Under the pieces are notes generated by a model. The model made no database searches. It was not told the origin of the DNA and saw only the letters and a program-made list of their open reading frames with translations. Of a stretch of 64,000 nt of DNA, positions 46,278 through 55,587 are shown one piece after another. A program made the position numbers and the translations under genes. How positions within the stretch are numbered: the stretch's first letter is position 1; each line of letters opens with the position of its first letter. Source of the stretch: Pseudomonas sp. LP_7_YM (GTDB taxonomy: Bacteria; Pseudomonadota; Gammaproteobacteria; Pseudomonadales; Pseudomonadaceae); assembly GCF_004364435.1 (NCBI RefSeq), contig NZ_SOCT01000001.1, positions 434,001-498,000 on the forward strand, given 5' to 3'.

Positions 46278-47824
46278 TTGGCGTTTTCTCGTTCGGCGTC
46301 TGTCTTCAGGAAGGCCTTGAAGCGGATCAGTTCGGTCAGGCGGTAGCCGCGATAACGGCCCATCGCCAGCATGAAGCCCACCAGAATCAGCAGAATCGCC
46401 GGGAAGGTGAAGACGAAGTAGATCAGTTCCGGCACGCTCATGATGATGTGCGCCAGAGAGGCAGCGAACAGCGTACCGACAGCGACCTTCATGGCATGAC
46501 TGCCGCCGCGCTCTTCCCAGGTGATCGACAGACGCTCGATGGTCATGGTCAGGATGACCATCGGGAACAGCGCCACCGACAACCCGCGCTCCAGCCCCAG
46601 TTTGTGACTGAACAGGCTGATGGCAGCGATCAACACCACCACGAACGTCAGTACCACCGAAAGCCTTGGCAGCATCTGCAGCTTAAGATGTTCCAGATAG
46701 GAACGCAGCGAGAGACCCAATGCCGTGATGATGGTGAACAGGACGATGCCGAAGCCCAGTTGGGTTTCGCGGAACGCCAAGGCAATCAGCACAGGGGTAA
46801 AGGTGCCCAGTGTCTGCAGGCCGATCAGGTTACGCAGGATCAGAATCACCAGCACCCCGATGGGGATCATCACCATGATCATGAAGGTCTGTTGGGTCTG
46901 CAGGGGAAGGCCGTAGAGCGAGTATTCGAGAAAGTCGGCATCGGTGCTTTCGTCGGTCAGCTTGGCCAGGCGGATGGCGTTCATTTCGCTGTTGTTCAGG
47001 CTGAAATTGACCGTGGCCTTTTTGCCGCCTTCGACCGAGATCAGATTGTCGTCGCCCACCCACCACAGCAAGCGATCCTGCGGCAGCCCGGCTTCGCCGG
47101 TTTCAGGATTGAAGTAGAGCCAGTCCTTGCCGTTGAAACTGCGCAACCAGAGTTCCGGCATCTGCGGTTGATCGGCGACCAGCCGGATGGTGTGGACCTT
47201 CTCTACGGGAACATGGGCGACGGACAACAGAATCTCGGTGATGCGAGCCTTGTTCTGCACCGACGTATCGCCCCCGAGCAACAGCTTGACGTTGTCGTCA
47301 CTCAGATTGTTGACGCGCCGAATAGCCTCGCTGACGAAGGTTTCCACATCGGCCGAATGCTGACGGATCGGCGCGAGCAGGGCATCGGCGGCAATCTTTT
47401 CCGGGCCTTCGACGGCAATGCTGTCACGAAAGATCGGACCTTTGACCTTGCCTTTCTCGCCGCTGTAACGCTTGGTCAATACCAGCCGGTAATACAGCGT
47501 CTGATTGCCGGCGGCACGACGGGCCGACCAGGTGACCTTGCGGTTGCCATCGACCCGGTTGACGTTTACCCCGTAATTGTTGGAGATGAAGCTTTCATTG
47601 AGGCTGATGTAATCGCGTGACAGCGGCGGTACATACATCTGTACTTTGACCGAGTCTTTCGGGTTGGCAACGAATTCGACCTTGGCGTCGATGTTCCACA
47701 GGTCGTCGGTTTCGTCTTCGGTCACCGGGATGCCGAGTACCAATATCTGATAAGCCGTGATCGCGATTCCGAGGGTGACCAGGGTCGCGATCAGTATTTT
47801 CAGATGGAGGGTAAGAGAGCGCAT
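46274..47824 (-). CDS. Inactive transglutaminase / 7TM membrane protein
   Basis: A 516-residue inner-membrane protein. One N-terminal anchor (residues 8-30) leads to a periplasmic domain of about 300 residues with the fold of transglutaminases but without an evident Cys-His-Asp triad. Seven hydrophobic segments follow from about residue 340 (FMIMVMIPIGVLVILILR through FPAILLILVGFML). In P. syringae a protein of this kind is, from memory, annotated as an osmotic stress tolerance protein (RloB). It sits between the retropepsin-like protease gene (4 bp spacer) and the ATP-grasp ligase gene (overlap), a linkage known across proteobacteria. Confidence 0.87.
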   Translation of the reverse strand: MRSLTLHLKILIATLVTLGIAITAYQILVLGIPVTEDETDDLWNIDAKVEFVANPKDSVKVQMYVPPLSRDYISLNESFISNNYGVNVNRVDGNRKVTWSARRAAGNQTLYYRLVLTKRYSGEKGKVKGPIFRDSIAVEGPEKIAADALLAPIRQHSADVETFVSEAIRRVNNLSDDNVKLLLGGDTSVQNKARITEILLSVAHVPVEKVHTIRLVADQPQMPELWLRSFNGKDWLYFNPETGEAGLPQDRLLWWVGDDNLISVEGGKKATVNFSLNNSEMNAIRLAKLTDESTDADFLEYSLYGLPLQTQQTFMIMVMIPIGVLVILILRNLIGLQTLGTFTPVLIALAFRETQLGFGIVLFTIITALGLSLRSYLEHLKLQMLPRLSVVLTFVVVLIAAISLFSHKLGLERGLSVALFPMVILTMTIERLSITWEERGGSHAMKVAVGTLFAASLAHIIMSVPELIYFVFTFPAILLILVGFMLAMGRYRGYRLTELIRFKAFLKTDAERENAK

Positions 47825-47828
47825 GTCG

Positions 47829-48377
47829 TTACTCTGCGGTTTGAGCATCAGTGATGCAGGCGGGTTTGCCCGCTGCATATTTAAGGCTTGGGTCAACCAG
47901 TGCGTCGAAGTGCTTGAGGGCTTCGGAGCCAATCAAAAGCGGGTATTGGAAAGCACTTCGGTCGGTCAAGTTCACTTCTATGGTTCTAGAGGTGTTGCCC
48001 ATGCACACGTCCAGGCTGATCACGGGCCGCGCGGTGTATTTCTTTTCGTCGTCCGGATCGACGTCGCCCGCCCGGCGCTTGATCTTGCTCACCCGTGCCA
48101 GAGGTCGTTCGATGGGGTGTTCGTGGGCATCGTCAATGGCCAGATAAAAGCGCACCCAGGATTCGCCGTCGCGCTTGAAGCGCTTGATGTCCCGTGCGCT
48201 GAGAGAGGCGGTTTTCGCGCCAGTATCCAGCTTTGCCGCAACCTGCAGGTCAATACCGGCCAGTTCCGCGTACTCGTTCAGACCGTAGACGGTCTTGCCT
48301 GCGGCCAGGCAGAGATCACTAAGCAACAGGCCCGGTAGGTACAGGCCGAAAAAAAAGAGGAGGGGATGACGGCTCAT
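47829..48377 (-). CDS. Retropepsin-like (RimB-type) protease, exported
   Basis: A 182-residue protein with a signal peptide (HPLLFFFGLYLPGLLLSDLCLAA split by the cleavage region near residue 25). The core motif KLDTGAKTASLSA is the DTGA active site of pepsin-like aspartyl proteases; databases call the family ATP-dependent zinc protease. RPVISLDVCMGNTSRTIEVNL and YPLLIGSEAL complete the fold. First gene of the three-gene unit with the 7TM protein and ATP-grasp ligase. Unlike cytoplasmic RimB it appears to be periplasmic. The substrate is unknown. Confidence 0.85.
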   Translation of the reverse strand: MSRHPLLFFFGLYLPGLLLSDLCLAAGKTVYGLNEYAELAGIDLQVAAKLDTGAKTASLSARDIKRFKRDGESWVRFYLAIDDAHEHPIERPLARVSKIKRRAGDVDPDDEKKYTARPVISLDVCMGNTSRTIEVNLTDRSAFQYPLLIGSEALKHFDALVDPSLKYAAGKPACITDAQTAE

Positions 48378-48580
48378 AAATCCTGGTGCGGTAGAGGGTA
48401 ACGAGTAGCAGTTCTTGGGTCTGCCGCAATTGTCGTCTGACGCGGGCCGGGACCAGTCAGGTCGCCTGTTACGGCAGGCGAACGCGCTCGGCATTCTAGC
48501 ATGAAGGTTTTATGGCGCCAGCGAGAGGCATCGCCGACAGCCGCTGTAGGAAACGTCCTCCATGGGGGGTCATAAGAAAG

Positions 48581-48664
48581 TTGTCGACAATCCTAAAATT
48601 ATCTTTGACTGGTGCTAAGTTTCTTCGCTAAATTCCTTTCCATTCACTAGAAGGTGTCGACAAT
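48581..48664 (+). promoter_or_regulatory. Promoter of the prp operon with two identical operator candidates
   Basis: TTGACT (48605-48610) and CTAAAT (48628-48633) are 17 bp apart, a good sigma-70 promoter for the GntR-prp operon. It is bracketed by two copies of TGTCGACAAT (48582-48591 and 48655-48664) centred on the palindrome TGTCGACA. The copies are 73 bp apart, close to seven helical turns. The second overlaps the ATG of the GntR gene. They are the obvious operator candidates for the GntR regulator. Confidence 0.65.
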
Positions 48665-49370
48665 GTTGGATGCCACTCAACTCCTCACTGCAGCCCCGGT
48701 TGATGTGGAGACGCTCTCGGAGAACGTGTTCCGGCGTATACAGGCTGCGATCGTCAAAGGCGAAATCGCACCTGGCAGCAAGATTTCCGAGCCAGAGCTT
48801 GCGCGCACCTATGGCATCAGTCGTGGCCCATTGCGCGAGGCGATCCATCGCCTGGAAGGGCAACGTCTGCTGGTGCGCGTGCCCCATGTCGGCGCTCGCG
48901 TAGTGTCATTGAGCCACGCCGAGCTGGTCGAACTTTACGAAATTCGTGAATCGCTGGAGGGTATGGCCTGTCGGCTGGCAGCCGAGCGCATGACTGTCGA
49001 AGAAATCGACGAGTTGCGTCACGTGCTGCAAACCCATGAGCGCGATCCTGCATTTCAGGCCGGAGTCGGCTACTACCAGCAGGAGGGTGACTTCGACTTC
49101 CACTACCGGATCATTCAGGGCGCGCGCAACCGCACGTTGACCCAGATGCTTTGCGGCGAACTCTATCAACTGGTGCGCATGTACCGCATTCAGTTCTCGA
49201 CCACGCCCAACCGGCCGCGGATGGCGTTTACCGAACACCATCGCATTCTCGACGCCATCGCCGACCGTGATGGCGAACTGGCCGAGCTCTTGATGCGTCG
49301 CCATATCGGCGCGTCGAAACGCAACATCGAACAGCACTACCCTGCTGCAACTGCCCGAGGTGAACAATGA
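48663..49370 (+). CDS. prpR: GntR family regulator of the 2-methylcitrate operon
   Basis: A 235-residue FadR-subfamily GntR protein. The winged helix (about 20-85) reads [49 protein letters not shown] in overlapping parts; the FCD effector domain (about 95-220) has the metal/effector His residues in [12 protein letters not shown] and [12 protein letters not shown]. It is the first gene of the operon and overlaps prpB by four bases. It probably represses the operon and itself until a 2-methylcitrate-pathway intermediate binds. In enterics the unrelated sigma-54 PrpR does this job; the gene symbol follows pseudomonad usage. Confidence 0.9.
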   Translation: MLDATQLLTAAPVDVETLSENVFRRIQAAIVKGEIAPGSKISEPELARTYGISRGPLREAIHRLEGQRLLVRVPHVGARVVSLSHAELVELYEIRESLEGMACRLAAERMTVEEIDELRHVLQTHERDPAFQAGVGYYQQEGDFDFHYRIIQGARNRTLTQMLCGELYQLVRMYRIQFSTTPNRPRMAFTEHHRILDAIADRDGELAELLMRRHIGASKRNIEQHYPAATARGEQ

Positions 49371-50257
49371 CTTCAAAAACAACTCCCGGCCAACGCTTCC
49401 GCGATGCCGTCGCCAGTGAACAGCCGCTTCAGGTGGTCGGTACGATCAACGCAAATCATGCGCTCCTGGCGCAACGTGCCGGCTTCAAAGCTATCTATTT
49501 GTCCGGCGGCGGTGTCGCCGCGGGCTCTCTGGGCGTGCCGGATCTGGGCATTACCGGGCTCGATGATGTGTTGACTGATGTGCGTCGCATCACCGATGTG
49601 TGCGATTTGCCACTGCTGGTGGACGTGGACACCGGTTTCGGCGCCTCGGCCTTTAACGTCGCGCGGACCGTGAAGTCGATGATCAAGTTCGGTGCTGCGG
49701 CCATGCATATCGAGGATCAGGTCGGCGCCAAGCGTTGCGGCCATCGTCCGGGTAAGGAAATCGTTTCGCAGCAGGAAATGGTCGACCGCATCAAGTCTGC
49801 CGTGGATGCGCGCACCGACGACAGTTTCGTAATCATGGCGCGTACCGATGCGCTGGCGGTGGAAGGGCTGGAATCGGCACTGGACCGCGCAGCGGCATGC
49901 ATCGAGGCGGGCGCGGACATGGTATTCCCGGAAGCCATCACCGAACTGCAGATGTACAAATTGTTCGCATCCCGTGTGAAAGCGCCGATTCTGGCCAATA
50001 TCACCGAGTTTGGTTCGACGCCTTTGTTCACCACTGATGAGTTGAAGGCCGCCGAGGTGGCACTGGTGCTGTATCCGCTGTCAGCCTTTCGGGCGATGAA
50101 CAAGGCTGCGGAAAACGTTTATAACGCGATCCGCCGCGATGGCACGCAAAAGAATGTGCTCGATACCATGCAGACGCGCACCGAGTTGTATGAGCGTATT
50201 GACTACCACGCTTTCGAGCAGAAGCTCGATGCGTTGTTTGCGCAGAGGAAGGGCTGA
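49367..50257 (+). CDS. prpB: 2-methylisocitrate lyase
   Basis: A 296-residue member of the isocitrate lyase/PEP mutase superfamily. The catalytic signature is [10 protein letters not shown], preceded by the Mg-binding [13 protein letters not shown] and [13 protein letters not shown]. It splits 2-methylisocitrate to pyruvate and succinate, the last step of the propionate-degrading cycle. ATGA overlap with the GntR gene means coupled translation. The gap to prpC (205 bp) contains a REP-like inverted repeat. Confidence 0.95.
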   Translation: MTSKTTPGQRFRDAVASEQPLQVVGTINANHALLAQRAGFKAIYLSGGGVAAGSLGVPDLGITGLDDVLTDVRRITDVCDLPLLVDVDTGFGASAFNVARTVKSMIKFGAAAMHIEDQVGAKRCGHRPGKEIVSQQEMVDRIKSAVDARTDDSFVIMARTDALAVEGLESALDRAAACIEAGADMVFPEAITELQMYKLFASRVKAPILANITEFGSTPLFTTDELKAAEVALVLYPLSAFRAMNKAAENVYNAIRRDGTQKNVLDTMQTRTELYERIDYHAFEQKLDALFAQRKG

Positions 50258-50305
50258 GGCCCTGCGTCGGATTGCGGATGAACGCTGAACCCTGCGGAAC
50301 GAATT

Positions 50306-50368
50306 TCATTCGCGAGAAGCCGGCACCTCCGACAGGGGTTGTGCGGATTACTACCCCATCGCGAATGA
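50306..50368. repeat. REP-like inverted pair between prpB and prpC
   Basis: TCATTCGCGA (50306-50315) and TCGCGAATGA (50359-50368) form a 10-bp inverted repeat 43 bases apart. The flanks (GAAGCCGGCACCTCCGAC and ACTTCGCTCCCACGG) resemble common Pseudomonas REP elements. Such elements are spread by RAYT transposases and form stable hairpins in mRNA. Confidence 0.65.
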
Positions 50369-50462
50369 CTTCGCTCCCACGGCCATATCGTCATTCTGAT
50401 ACTCGTGCGAACAGATCAATGAATTGCCGATTCCCCGAACAACTACAAGACTGGAGACAGCA

Positions 50463-51590
50463 ATGGCTGAAGGAAAAGTATTGAGTGGCGCAGGCCTGCG
50501 CGGACAGGTCGCCGGACAGACTGCCTTGTCGACCGTTGGCCAGGCAGGTGCCGGTCTGACGTACCGTGGCTATGACGTACGCGAGCTGGCCGCCGATGCC
50601 CGTTTCGAAGAAGTGGCTTACCTGCTGCTCTACGGTGAGCTGCCGACCCGAACGCAGCTGGACGGCTACCTGAGGAAGCTGCAGGGCCTGCGTGATTTAC
50701 CGCAAGCCTTGAAAGAGGTGCTGGAACGCATTCCCGCTGATGCTCACCCGATGGACGTGATGCGTACCGGCTGCTCGATGTTGGGCAATCTGGAGCCGGA
50801 AACCGGCTTTGAGCAGCAACGCGATTCCACCGACCGTCTGCTGGCGGCGTTCCCTGCGATCATGTGCTACTGGTATCGCTTCAGTCATGATGGCAAGCGC
50901 ATTGACTGTGTGACCGATGAGGTGTCCATTGGCGGCCATTTCCTCAAACTGCTGCTGGACAAGACGCCGAGCGAGCTGCATCGCAAGGTCATGGATGTCT
51001 CGCAGATCCTGTACGCAGAACATGAATTCAACGCCTCGACCTTCACTGCGCGGGTGTGCGCATCGACCCTGTCGGACCTGTTCTCATGCATTACCGCTGC
51101 GATCGGTACCCTGCGCGGCCCGCTGCACGGCGGCGCCAACGAAGCGGCGATGGACATGATCGAAAAATTCGCGTCTGCCGAAGATGCGGTCAAAGGCACG
51201 CTGGGCATGCTGGAGCGCAAGGACAAGATCATGGGCTTTGGCCACGCGATCTATAAGGACAACGATCCGCGCAACGAGGTGATCAAGGGCTGGTCGAAAA
51301 AGCTCGCCGAGGAAGTGGGCGACAAGGTGTTGTTCCCGGTTTCCGAAGCCATCGACAAGACCATGTGGGAGCAGAAGAAGCTGTTCCCCAACGCCGATTT
51401 TTACCATGCCTCGGCGTATCACTTCATGGGCATCCCGACCCCGCTGTTCACACCGATCTTTGTCTGCTCGCGCTTGACTGGCTGGGCGTCCCACGTGTTC
51501 GAGCAACGCGCCAACAATCGCATCATCCGTCCGAGTGCCGATTACATCGGCGTCGAACAGCGCAAGTTCGTGCCAATCGAACAGCGCTGA
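50463..51590 (+). CDS. prpC: 2-methylcitrate synthase
   Basis: A 375-residue citrate synthase family enzyme, the short form typical of PrpC. Catalytic regions are GPLHGGANEAAMDM (His), MGFGHAIYKDNDPRN (His and substrate-binding Arg) and FYHASAYHFMGIPTPLFTPIF with the Asp nearby (NADFYHA). It condenses propionyl-CoA with oxaloacetate. GGAGA precedes the ATG. Third gene of the operon. Confidence 0.95.
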   Translation: MAEGKVLSGAGLRGQVAGQTALSTVGQAGAGLTYRGYDVRELAADARFEEVAYLLLYGELPTRTQLDGYLRKLQGLRDLPQALKEVLERIPADAHPMDVMRTGCSMLGNLEPETGFEQQRDSTDRLLAAFPAIMCYWYRFSHDGKRIDCVTDEVSIGGHFLKLLLDKTPSELHRKVMDVSQILYAEHEFNASTFTARVCASTLSDLFSCITAAIGTLRGPLHGGANEAAMDMIEKFASAEDAVKGTLGMLERKDKIMGFGHAIYKDNDPRNEVIKGWSKKLAEEVGDKVLFPVSEAIDKTMWEQKKLFPNADFYHASAYHFMGIPTPLFTPIFVCSRLTGWASHVFEQRANNRIIRPSADYIGVEQRKFVPIEQR

Positions 51591-51671
51591 ATGGGTGGGG
51601 TGCCTGCACCGCGTTCAGTTCAGGCCGATGCAGGCCCCACCTTATGAACCTACCGTGATCGAGTCCTGACG

Positions 51672-54266
51672 ATGAACACTGAATATCGCAAACCGTTGCC
51701 CGGTACTTCGCTGGATTATTTTGACGCCCGCGCGGCTGTCGAAGGGATCAAGCCGGGGGCCTATGCAACGCTGCCATACACCTCGCGCGTGCTGGCGGAA
51801 AACCTGGTGCGTCGCTGCAATCCGGCGACCCTCAAGGCATCGCTGACGCAACTGATCGAACGCAAGCGCGACCTGGATTTCCCCTGGTTCCCAGCCCGCG
51901 TCGTATGCCATGACATTCTCGGCCAGACTGCCCTGGTGGACCTGGCCGGTCTGCGCGACGCGATTGCCGACATGGGCGGCGACCCGGCGCAGGTCAATCC
52001 TGTGGTGCCAGTGCAACTGATCGTCGACCATTCGCTGGCGGTGGAATGCGGGGGCTATGACCCTGACGCGTTCAACAAGAACCGCGCCATCGAAGACCGC
52101 CGCAACGAAGACCGTTTTCATTTCATCAACTGGACCAAGCAGGCCTTCAAGAACGTCGAAGTGATTCCACCGGGCAACGGCATCATGCACCAGATCAATC
52201 TGGAGCGAATGTCGCCGGTGATCCAGAGCCTAGATGGCGTGGCGTTTCCGGATACCCTGGTCGGCACTGACAGCCACACGCCCCATGTCGACGCACTGGG
52301 TGTGATCGCCATCGGCGTCGGCGGCCTGGAAGCGGAAAACGTCATGCTTGGCCGCGCCTCGTGGATGCGCCTGCCGGACATCATCGGCGTTGAGCTGAGT
52401 GGGCGCCCGCAGCCAGGCATTACCGCCACGGACGTCGTGCTGGCGCTGACCGAGTTCCTGCGCAAGCAGAAAGTTGTCGGCGCATGGCTTGAGTTCTATG
52501 GCGCAGGTGCGAGTGCGCTGACCCTCGGCGACCGCGCCACCATTTCCAACATGGCCCCGGAATACGGTGCCACGGCGGCGATGTTTTCCATCGATCAGCA
52601 GACCATCGACTACCTGACGCTCACCGGTCGTGACGATCAGCAGGTCAAGCTGGTCGAGACGTTTGCCAGACACACCGGCCTGTGGAGCGACAGCCTGTCC
52701 ACTGCGCAATACGAGCGGGTGCTGAGTTTCGATTTGTCGAGCGTCGTGCGCAACATGGCAGGCCCGTCCAATCCCCATGCTCGGGTCGCAACTGCTGACC
52801 TGACGGCCAAAGGCATCGCCAGTGCCTGGGAACAAATCCCAGGCCTGATGCCCGACGGCGCGGTGATTATCGCTGCGATTACCAGTTGCACCAATACGAG
52901 TAACCCGCGCAACGTCATCGCTGCCGGTTTGCTCGCCCGCAATGCCAACAAGCTGGGTTTGACCCGCAAGCCGTGGGTCAAGTCCTCCTTGGCACCGGGT
53001 TCCAAGACCGTGGCCTTATACCTGGATGAAGCGGGGCTTACCGACGAGCTGGAGCAACTGGGTTTTGGCATAGTGGCGTTTGCCTGTACCACGTGCAACG
53101 GCATGTCGGGTGCGTTGGACCCGGTGATCCAACAGGAAATCATCGACCGCGATCTGTACTCAACGGCGGTGTTGTCCGGCAATCGCAACTTTGACGGACG
53201 TATTCACCCCTACGCCAAACAGGCGTTTCTCGCCTCACCGCCGCTGGTGGTGGCCTACGCCATTGCGGGCACGATCCGCTTCGACATCGAGAAAGATGTA
53301 CTGGGCATCGGCCCCAGCGGTGAAGAAATTCGTTTGAAAGACATCTGGCCCAGCGATAAAGAGATTGATGCGGTCGTCAAAGCCTCGGTCAAGCCGGAGC
53401 AGTTCCGCAAGGTGTACATCCCGATGTTTGCCATCCATGAGGACACCGGCCCGAAAGTCGAGCCGCTGTACAACTGGCGTCCGGCGAGCACCTATATTCG
53501 TCGTCCGCCCTATTGGGAAGGCGCATTGGCTGGCGAGCGCACCCTCAAGGGCATGCGCCCGCTGGCGGTGCTCCCGGATAACATCACCACCGATCACCTG
53601 TCGCCGTCCAACGCGATCATGCTCGACAGCGCAGCGGGTGAATACCTGGCGCGCATGGGTCTGCCGGAAGAAGACTTCAACTCCTACGCCACACACCGGG
53701 GCGACCACCTGACTGCGCAGCGCGCAACATTTGCCAACCCGAAACTGTTCAACGAGATGGTTCAGGAGAACGGCAAGGTCAAGCAGGGTTCGTTGGCGCG
53801 GATCGAGCCGGAAGGGCAGGTCACACGTATGTGGGAAGCCATCGAGACGTACATGGACCGTAAACAGCCGCTGATCATCGTGGCAGGTGCCGATTATGGC
53901 CAGGGTTCCTCTCGTGACTGGGCGGCCAAAGGTGTGCGTCTGGCGGGCGTGGAAGCCATCGTGGCCGAAGGGTTCGAACGTATCCACCGCACCAATCTGG
54001 TGGGTATGGGCGTGTTGCCGCTGGAGTTCAAGCCGGGCACTGATCGCACCACTCTGGGCATTGACGGCAGCGAAACCTTCGATGTGATCGGCGAGCGTAG
54101 GCCGCGGGCGACCCTGACCCTGGTGATCCAGCGCAAGAACGGCGAGCGCGTGGAAGTGCCGGTCACCTGCCGTCTGGACACTGGCGAGGAAGTCTCGATC
54201 TACGAAGCGGGCGGCGTGTTGCAGCGCTTTGCTCAGGATTTCCTTGAGTCGTCCGCCGTCGCTTGA
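51672..54266 (+). CDS. acnD: 2-methylcitrate dehydratase, Fe/S-dependent
   Basis: An 864-residue aconitase-family protein with the shorter AcnD layout. The 4Fe-4S ligands lie in ITSCTNTSNP and CTTCNGMSG; other sites are VGTDSHTPHVDALG, SGNRNFDGRIHP and GADYGQGSSRDWAA (swivel domain). It dehydrates 2-methylcitrate to an aconitate isomer that needs PrpF for further use. It replaces PrpD of enterics. 81 bp separate it from prpC. Confidence 0.95.
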   Translation: MNTEYRKPLPGTSLDYFDARAAVEGIKPGAYATLPYTSRVLAENLVRRCNPATLKASLTQLIERKRDLDFPWFPARVVCHDILGQTALVDLAGLRDAIADMGGDPAQVNPVVPVQLIVDHSLAVECGGYDPDAFNKNRAIEDRRNEDRFHFINWTKQAFKNVEVIPPGNGIMHQINLERMSPVIQSLDGVAFPDTLVGTDSHTPHVDALGVIAIGVGGLEAENVMLGRASWMRLPDIIGVELSGRPQPGITATDVVLALTEFLRKQKVVGAWLEFYGAGASALTLGDRATISNMAPEYGATAAMFSIDQQTIDYLTLTGRDDQQVKLVETFARHTGLWSDSLSTAQYERVLSFDLSSVVRNMAGPSNPHARVATADLTAKGIASAWEQIPGLMPDGAVIIAAITSCTNTSNPRNVIAAGLLARNANKLGLTRKPWVKSSLAPGSKTVALYLDEAGLTDELEQLGFGIVAFACTTCNGMSGALDPVIQQEIIDRDLYSTAVLSGNRNFDGRIHPYAKQAFLASPPLVVAYAIAGTIRFDIEKDVLGIGPSGEEIRLKDIWPSDKEIDAVVKASVKPEQFRKVYIPMFAIHEDTGPKVEPLYNWRPASTYIRRPPYWEGALAGERTLKGMRPLAVLPDNITTDHLSPSNAIMLDSAAGEYLARMGLPEEDFNSYATHRGDHLTAQRATFANPKLFNEMVQENGKVKQGSLARIEPEGQVTRMWEAIETYMDRKQPLIIVAGADYGQGSSRDWAAKGVRLAGVEAIVAEGFERIHRTNLVGMGVLPLEFKPGTDRTTLGIDGSETFDVIGERRPRATLTLVIQRKNGERVEVPVTCRLDTGEEVSIYEAGGVLQRFAQDFLESSAVA

Positions 54267-54282
54267 GGCGCCAGTAGACTAG

Positions 54283-54302
54283 GCGCCACTTAACGGTGGC
54301 GC
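54283..54302 (+). terminator. Small hairpin between acnD and prpF (possible attenuator)
   Basis: GCGCCAC (54283-54289) pairs with GTGGCGC (54296-54302) around TTAACG and is followed by the U-rich TTGCTTCTT. It sits inside the operon, so it may reduce read-through into prpF or protect the acnD message. Confidence 0.4.
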
Positions 54303-54332
54303 TTGCTTCTTATATAGAAGGAAAACGATTTC

Positions 54333-55523
54333 ATGGCTCATACAGCGCAGATCAAGATTCCCGCGACTTACATGCGCGGCGGCACCAGCAAAGGCGTGTT
54401 CTTTCGCTTGCAGGATCTGCCCGAGGCAGCACAGGTGCCCGGCCAGGCCCGTGATTCCCTGCTGTTAAGGGTCATCGGCAGCCCGGATCCTTATGCCAAA
54501 CAGATTGATGGGATGGGCGGCGCGACGTCGAGTACGAGCAAGACGGTGATCCTGTCCAAAAGCAGCAAGGCCGATCATGACGTCGATTACCTGTTCGGGC
54601 AGGTGTCCATCGATAAGCCGTTCGTCGATTGGAGCGGCAATTGCGGCAACCTGTCTGCGGCGGTCGGACCGTTCGCCATCAGCAACGGGCTGATCGACAC
54701 CGGTCGTGTTCCCCATAACGGTGTGGCAGTGATCAGGATCTGGCAGGCGAACATCGGCAAGACCATCATCGCCCATGTCCCCATCACCGAAGGTGCGGTT
54801 CAGGAGACGGGCGACTTCGAGCTGGACGGTGTGACCTTTCCAGCCGCTGAGGTGCAACTGGAGTTCATGAGCCCGGCAGCGGAAGAAGAGGGCGCCGGTG
54901 GTTCTATGTTCCCCACCGGCAACCTGGTGGATGATCTGGAAGTGCCGGGTGTGGGCACTTTCAAGGCAACATTGATCAATGCAGGCATTGCGACGATCTT
55001 CGTCAACGCCCGCGATATCGGTTATACCGGCACCGAGCTGCAGGATGCGATCAACAGCGATTCGAAAGCCTTGAGCATGTTCGAGGCCATTCGTGCGTAC
55101 GGCGCCTTGCGCATGGGGTTGATCAACCATGTGGACGAAGCCGGCACGCGCCAGCACACGCCGAAAGTCGCATTCGTCGCCGGGCCTGCTGACTACGTGT
55201 CTTCGAGCGGCAAGCGGGTGACCGTACAGGACGCTGATCTGCTGGTGCGTGCCATGTCCATGGGCAAGTTGCACCACGCCATGATGGGCACCGCAGCCGT
55301 GGCCATTGGTACGGCTGCGGCAATTCCGGGCACCCTGGTGAATCTGGCGGCCGGTGGCGGCGAGCGCAGTGCCGTGCGGTTCGGCCATCCCTCCGGCACC
55401 CTGCGCGTCGGGGCAGAAGCGGTTTCAGTGAATGGCGAGTGGGAAGTGAAAAAAGCCATCATGAGCCGTAGCGCGCGAGTGCTGATGGAGGGGTCGGTCA
55501 GGGTGCCGGGGGATAGTTTCTAA
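54333..55523 (+). CDS. prpF: 2-methylaconitate cis-trans isomerase PrpF
   Basis: A 396-residue PrpF-family protein of the diaminopimelate-epimerase fold. The N-terminal signature TYMRGGTSKGVFFRLQDLP is diagnostic; DWSGNCGNLSAAVGPFAI carries the catalytic Cys region. It isomerises the 2-methylaconitate made by AcnD so that aconitase B-type enzymes can hydrate it. GAAGGA precedes the start. Last gene of the operon, converging with the PEP synthase regulator. Confidence 0.95.
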   Translation: MAHTAQIKIPATYMRGGTSKGVFFRLQDLPEAAQVPGQARDSLLLRVIGSPDPYAKQIDGMGGATSSTSKTVILSKSSKADHDVDYLFGQVSIDKPFVDWSGNCGNLSAAVGPFAISNGLIDTGRVPHNGVAVIRIWQANIGKTIIAHVPITEGAVQETGDFELDGVTFPAAEVQLEFMSPAAEEEGAGGSMFPTGNLVDDLEVPGVGTFKATLINAGIATIFVNARDIGYTGTELQDAINSDSKALSMFEAIRAYGALRMGLINHVDEAGTRQHTPKVAFVAGPADYVSSSGKRVTVQDADLLVRAMSMGKLHHAMMGTAAVAIGTAAAIPGTLVNLAAGGGERSAVRFGHPSGTLRVGAEAVSVNGEWEVKKAIMSRSARVLMEGSVRVPGDSF

Positions 55524-55549
55524 GTGTGGATCAATGGTTTGGGCGCCAG

Positions 55550-55577
55550 TCTCGCAGCAGTACGGCCTGCTACGAGA
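55550..55577. terminator. Hairpin between prpF and the PEP synthase regulator gene
   Basis: TCTCG-C-AGCAG (55550-55560) pairs with CTGCT-A-CGAGA (55567-55577) with one mismatch and a six-base loop. It lies between convergent stops at 55523 and 55588. No good U-run. Confidence 0.45.
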
Positions 55578-55587
55578 AGGTGACTGA

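Noticed and set aside
46448..47620. 390-codon plus-strand frame opposite the 7TM transglutaminase-like gene
   Set aside because: Composition is extremely rich in Gln, His and Asp, as expected for the complement of a membrane protein gene; no family features.
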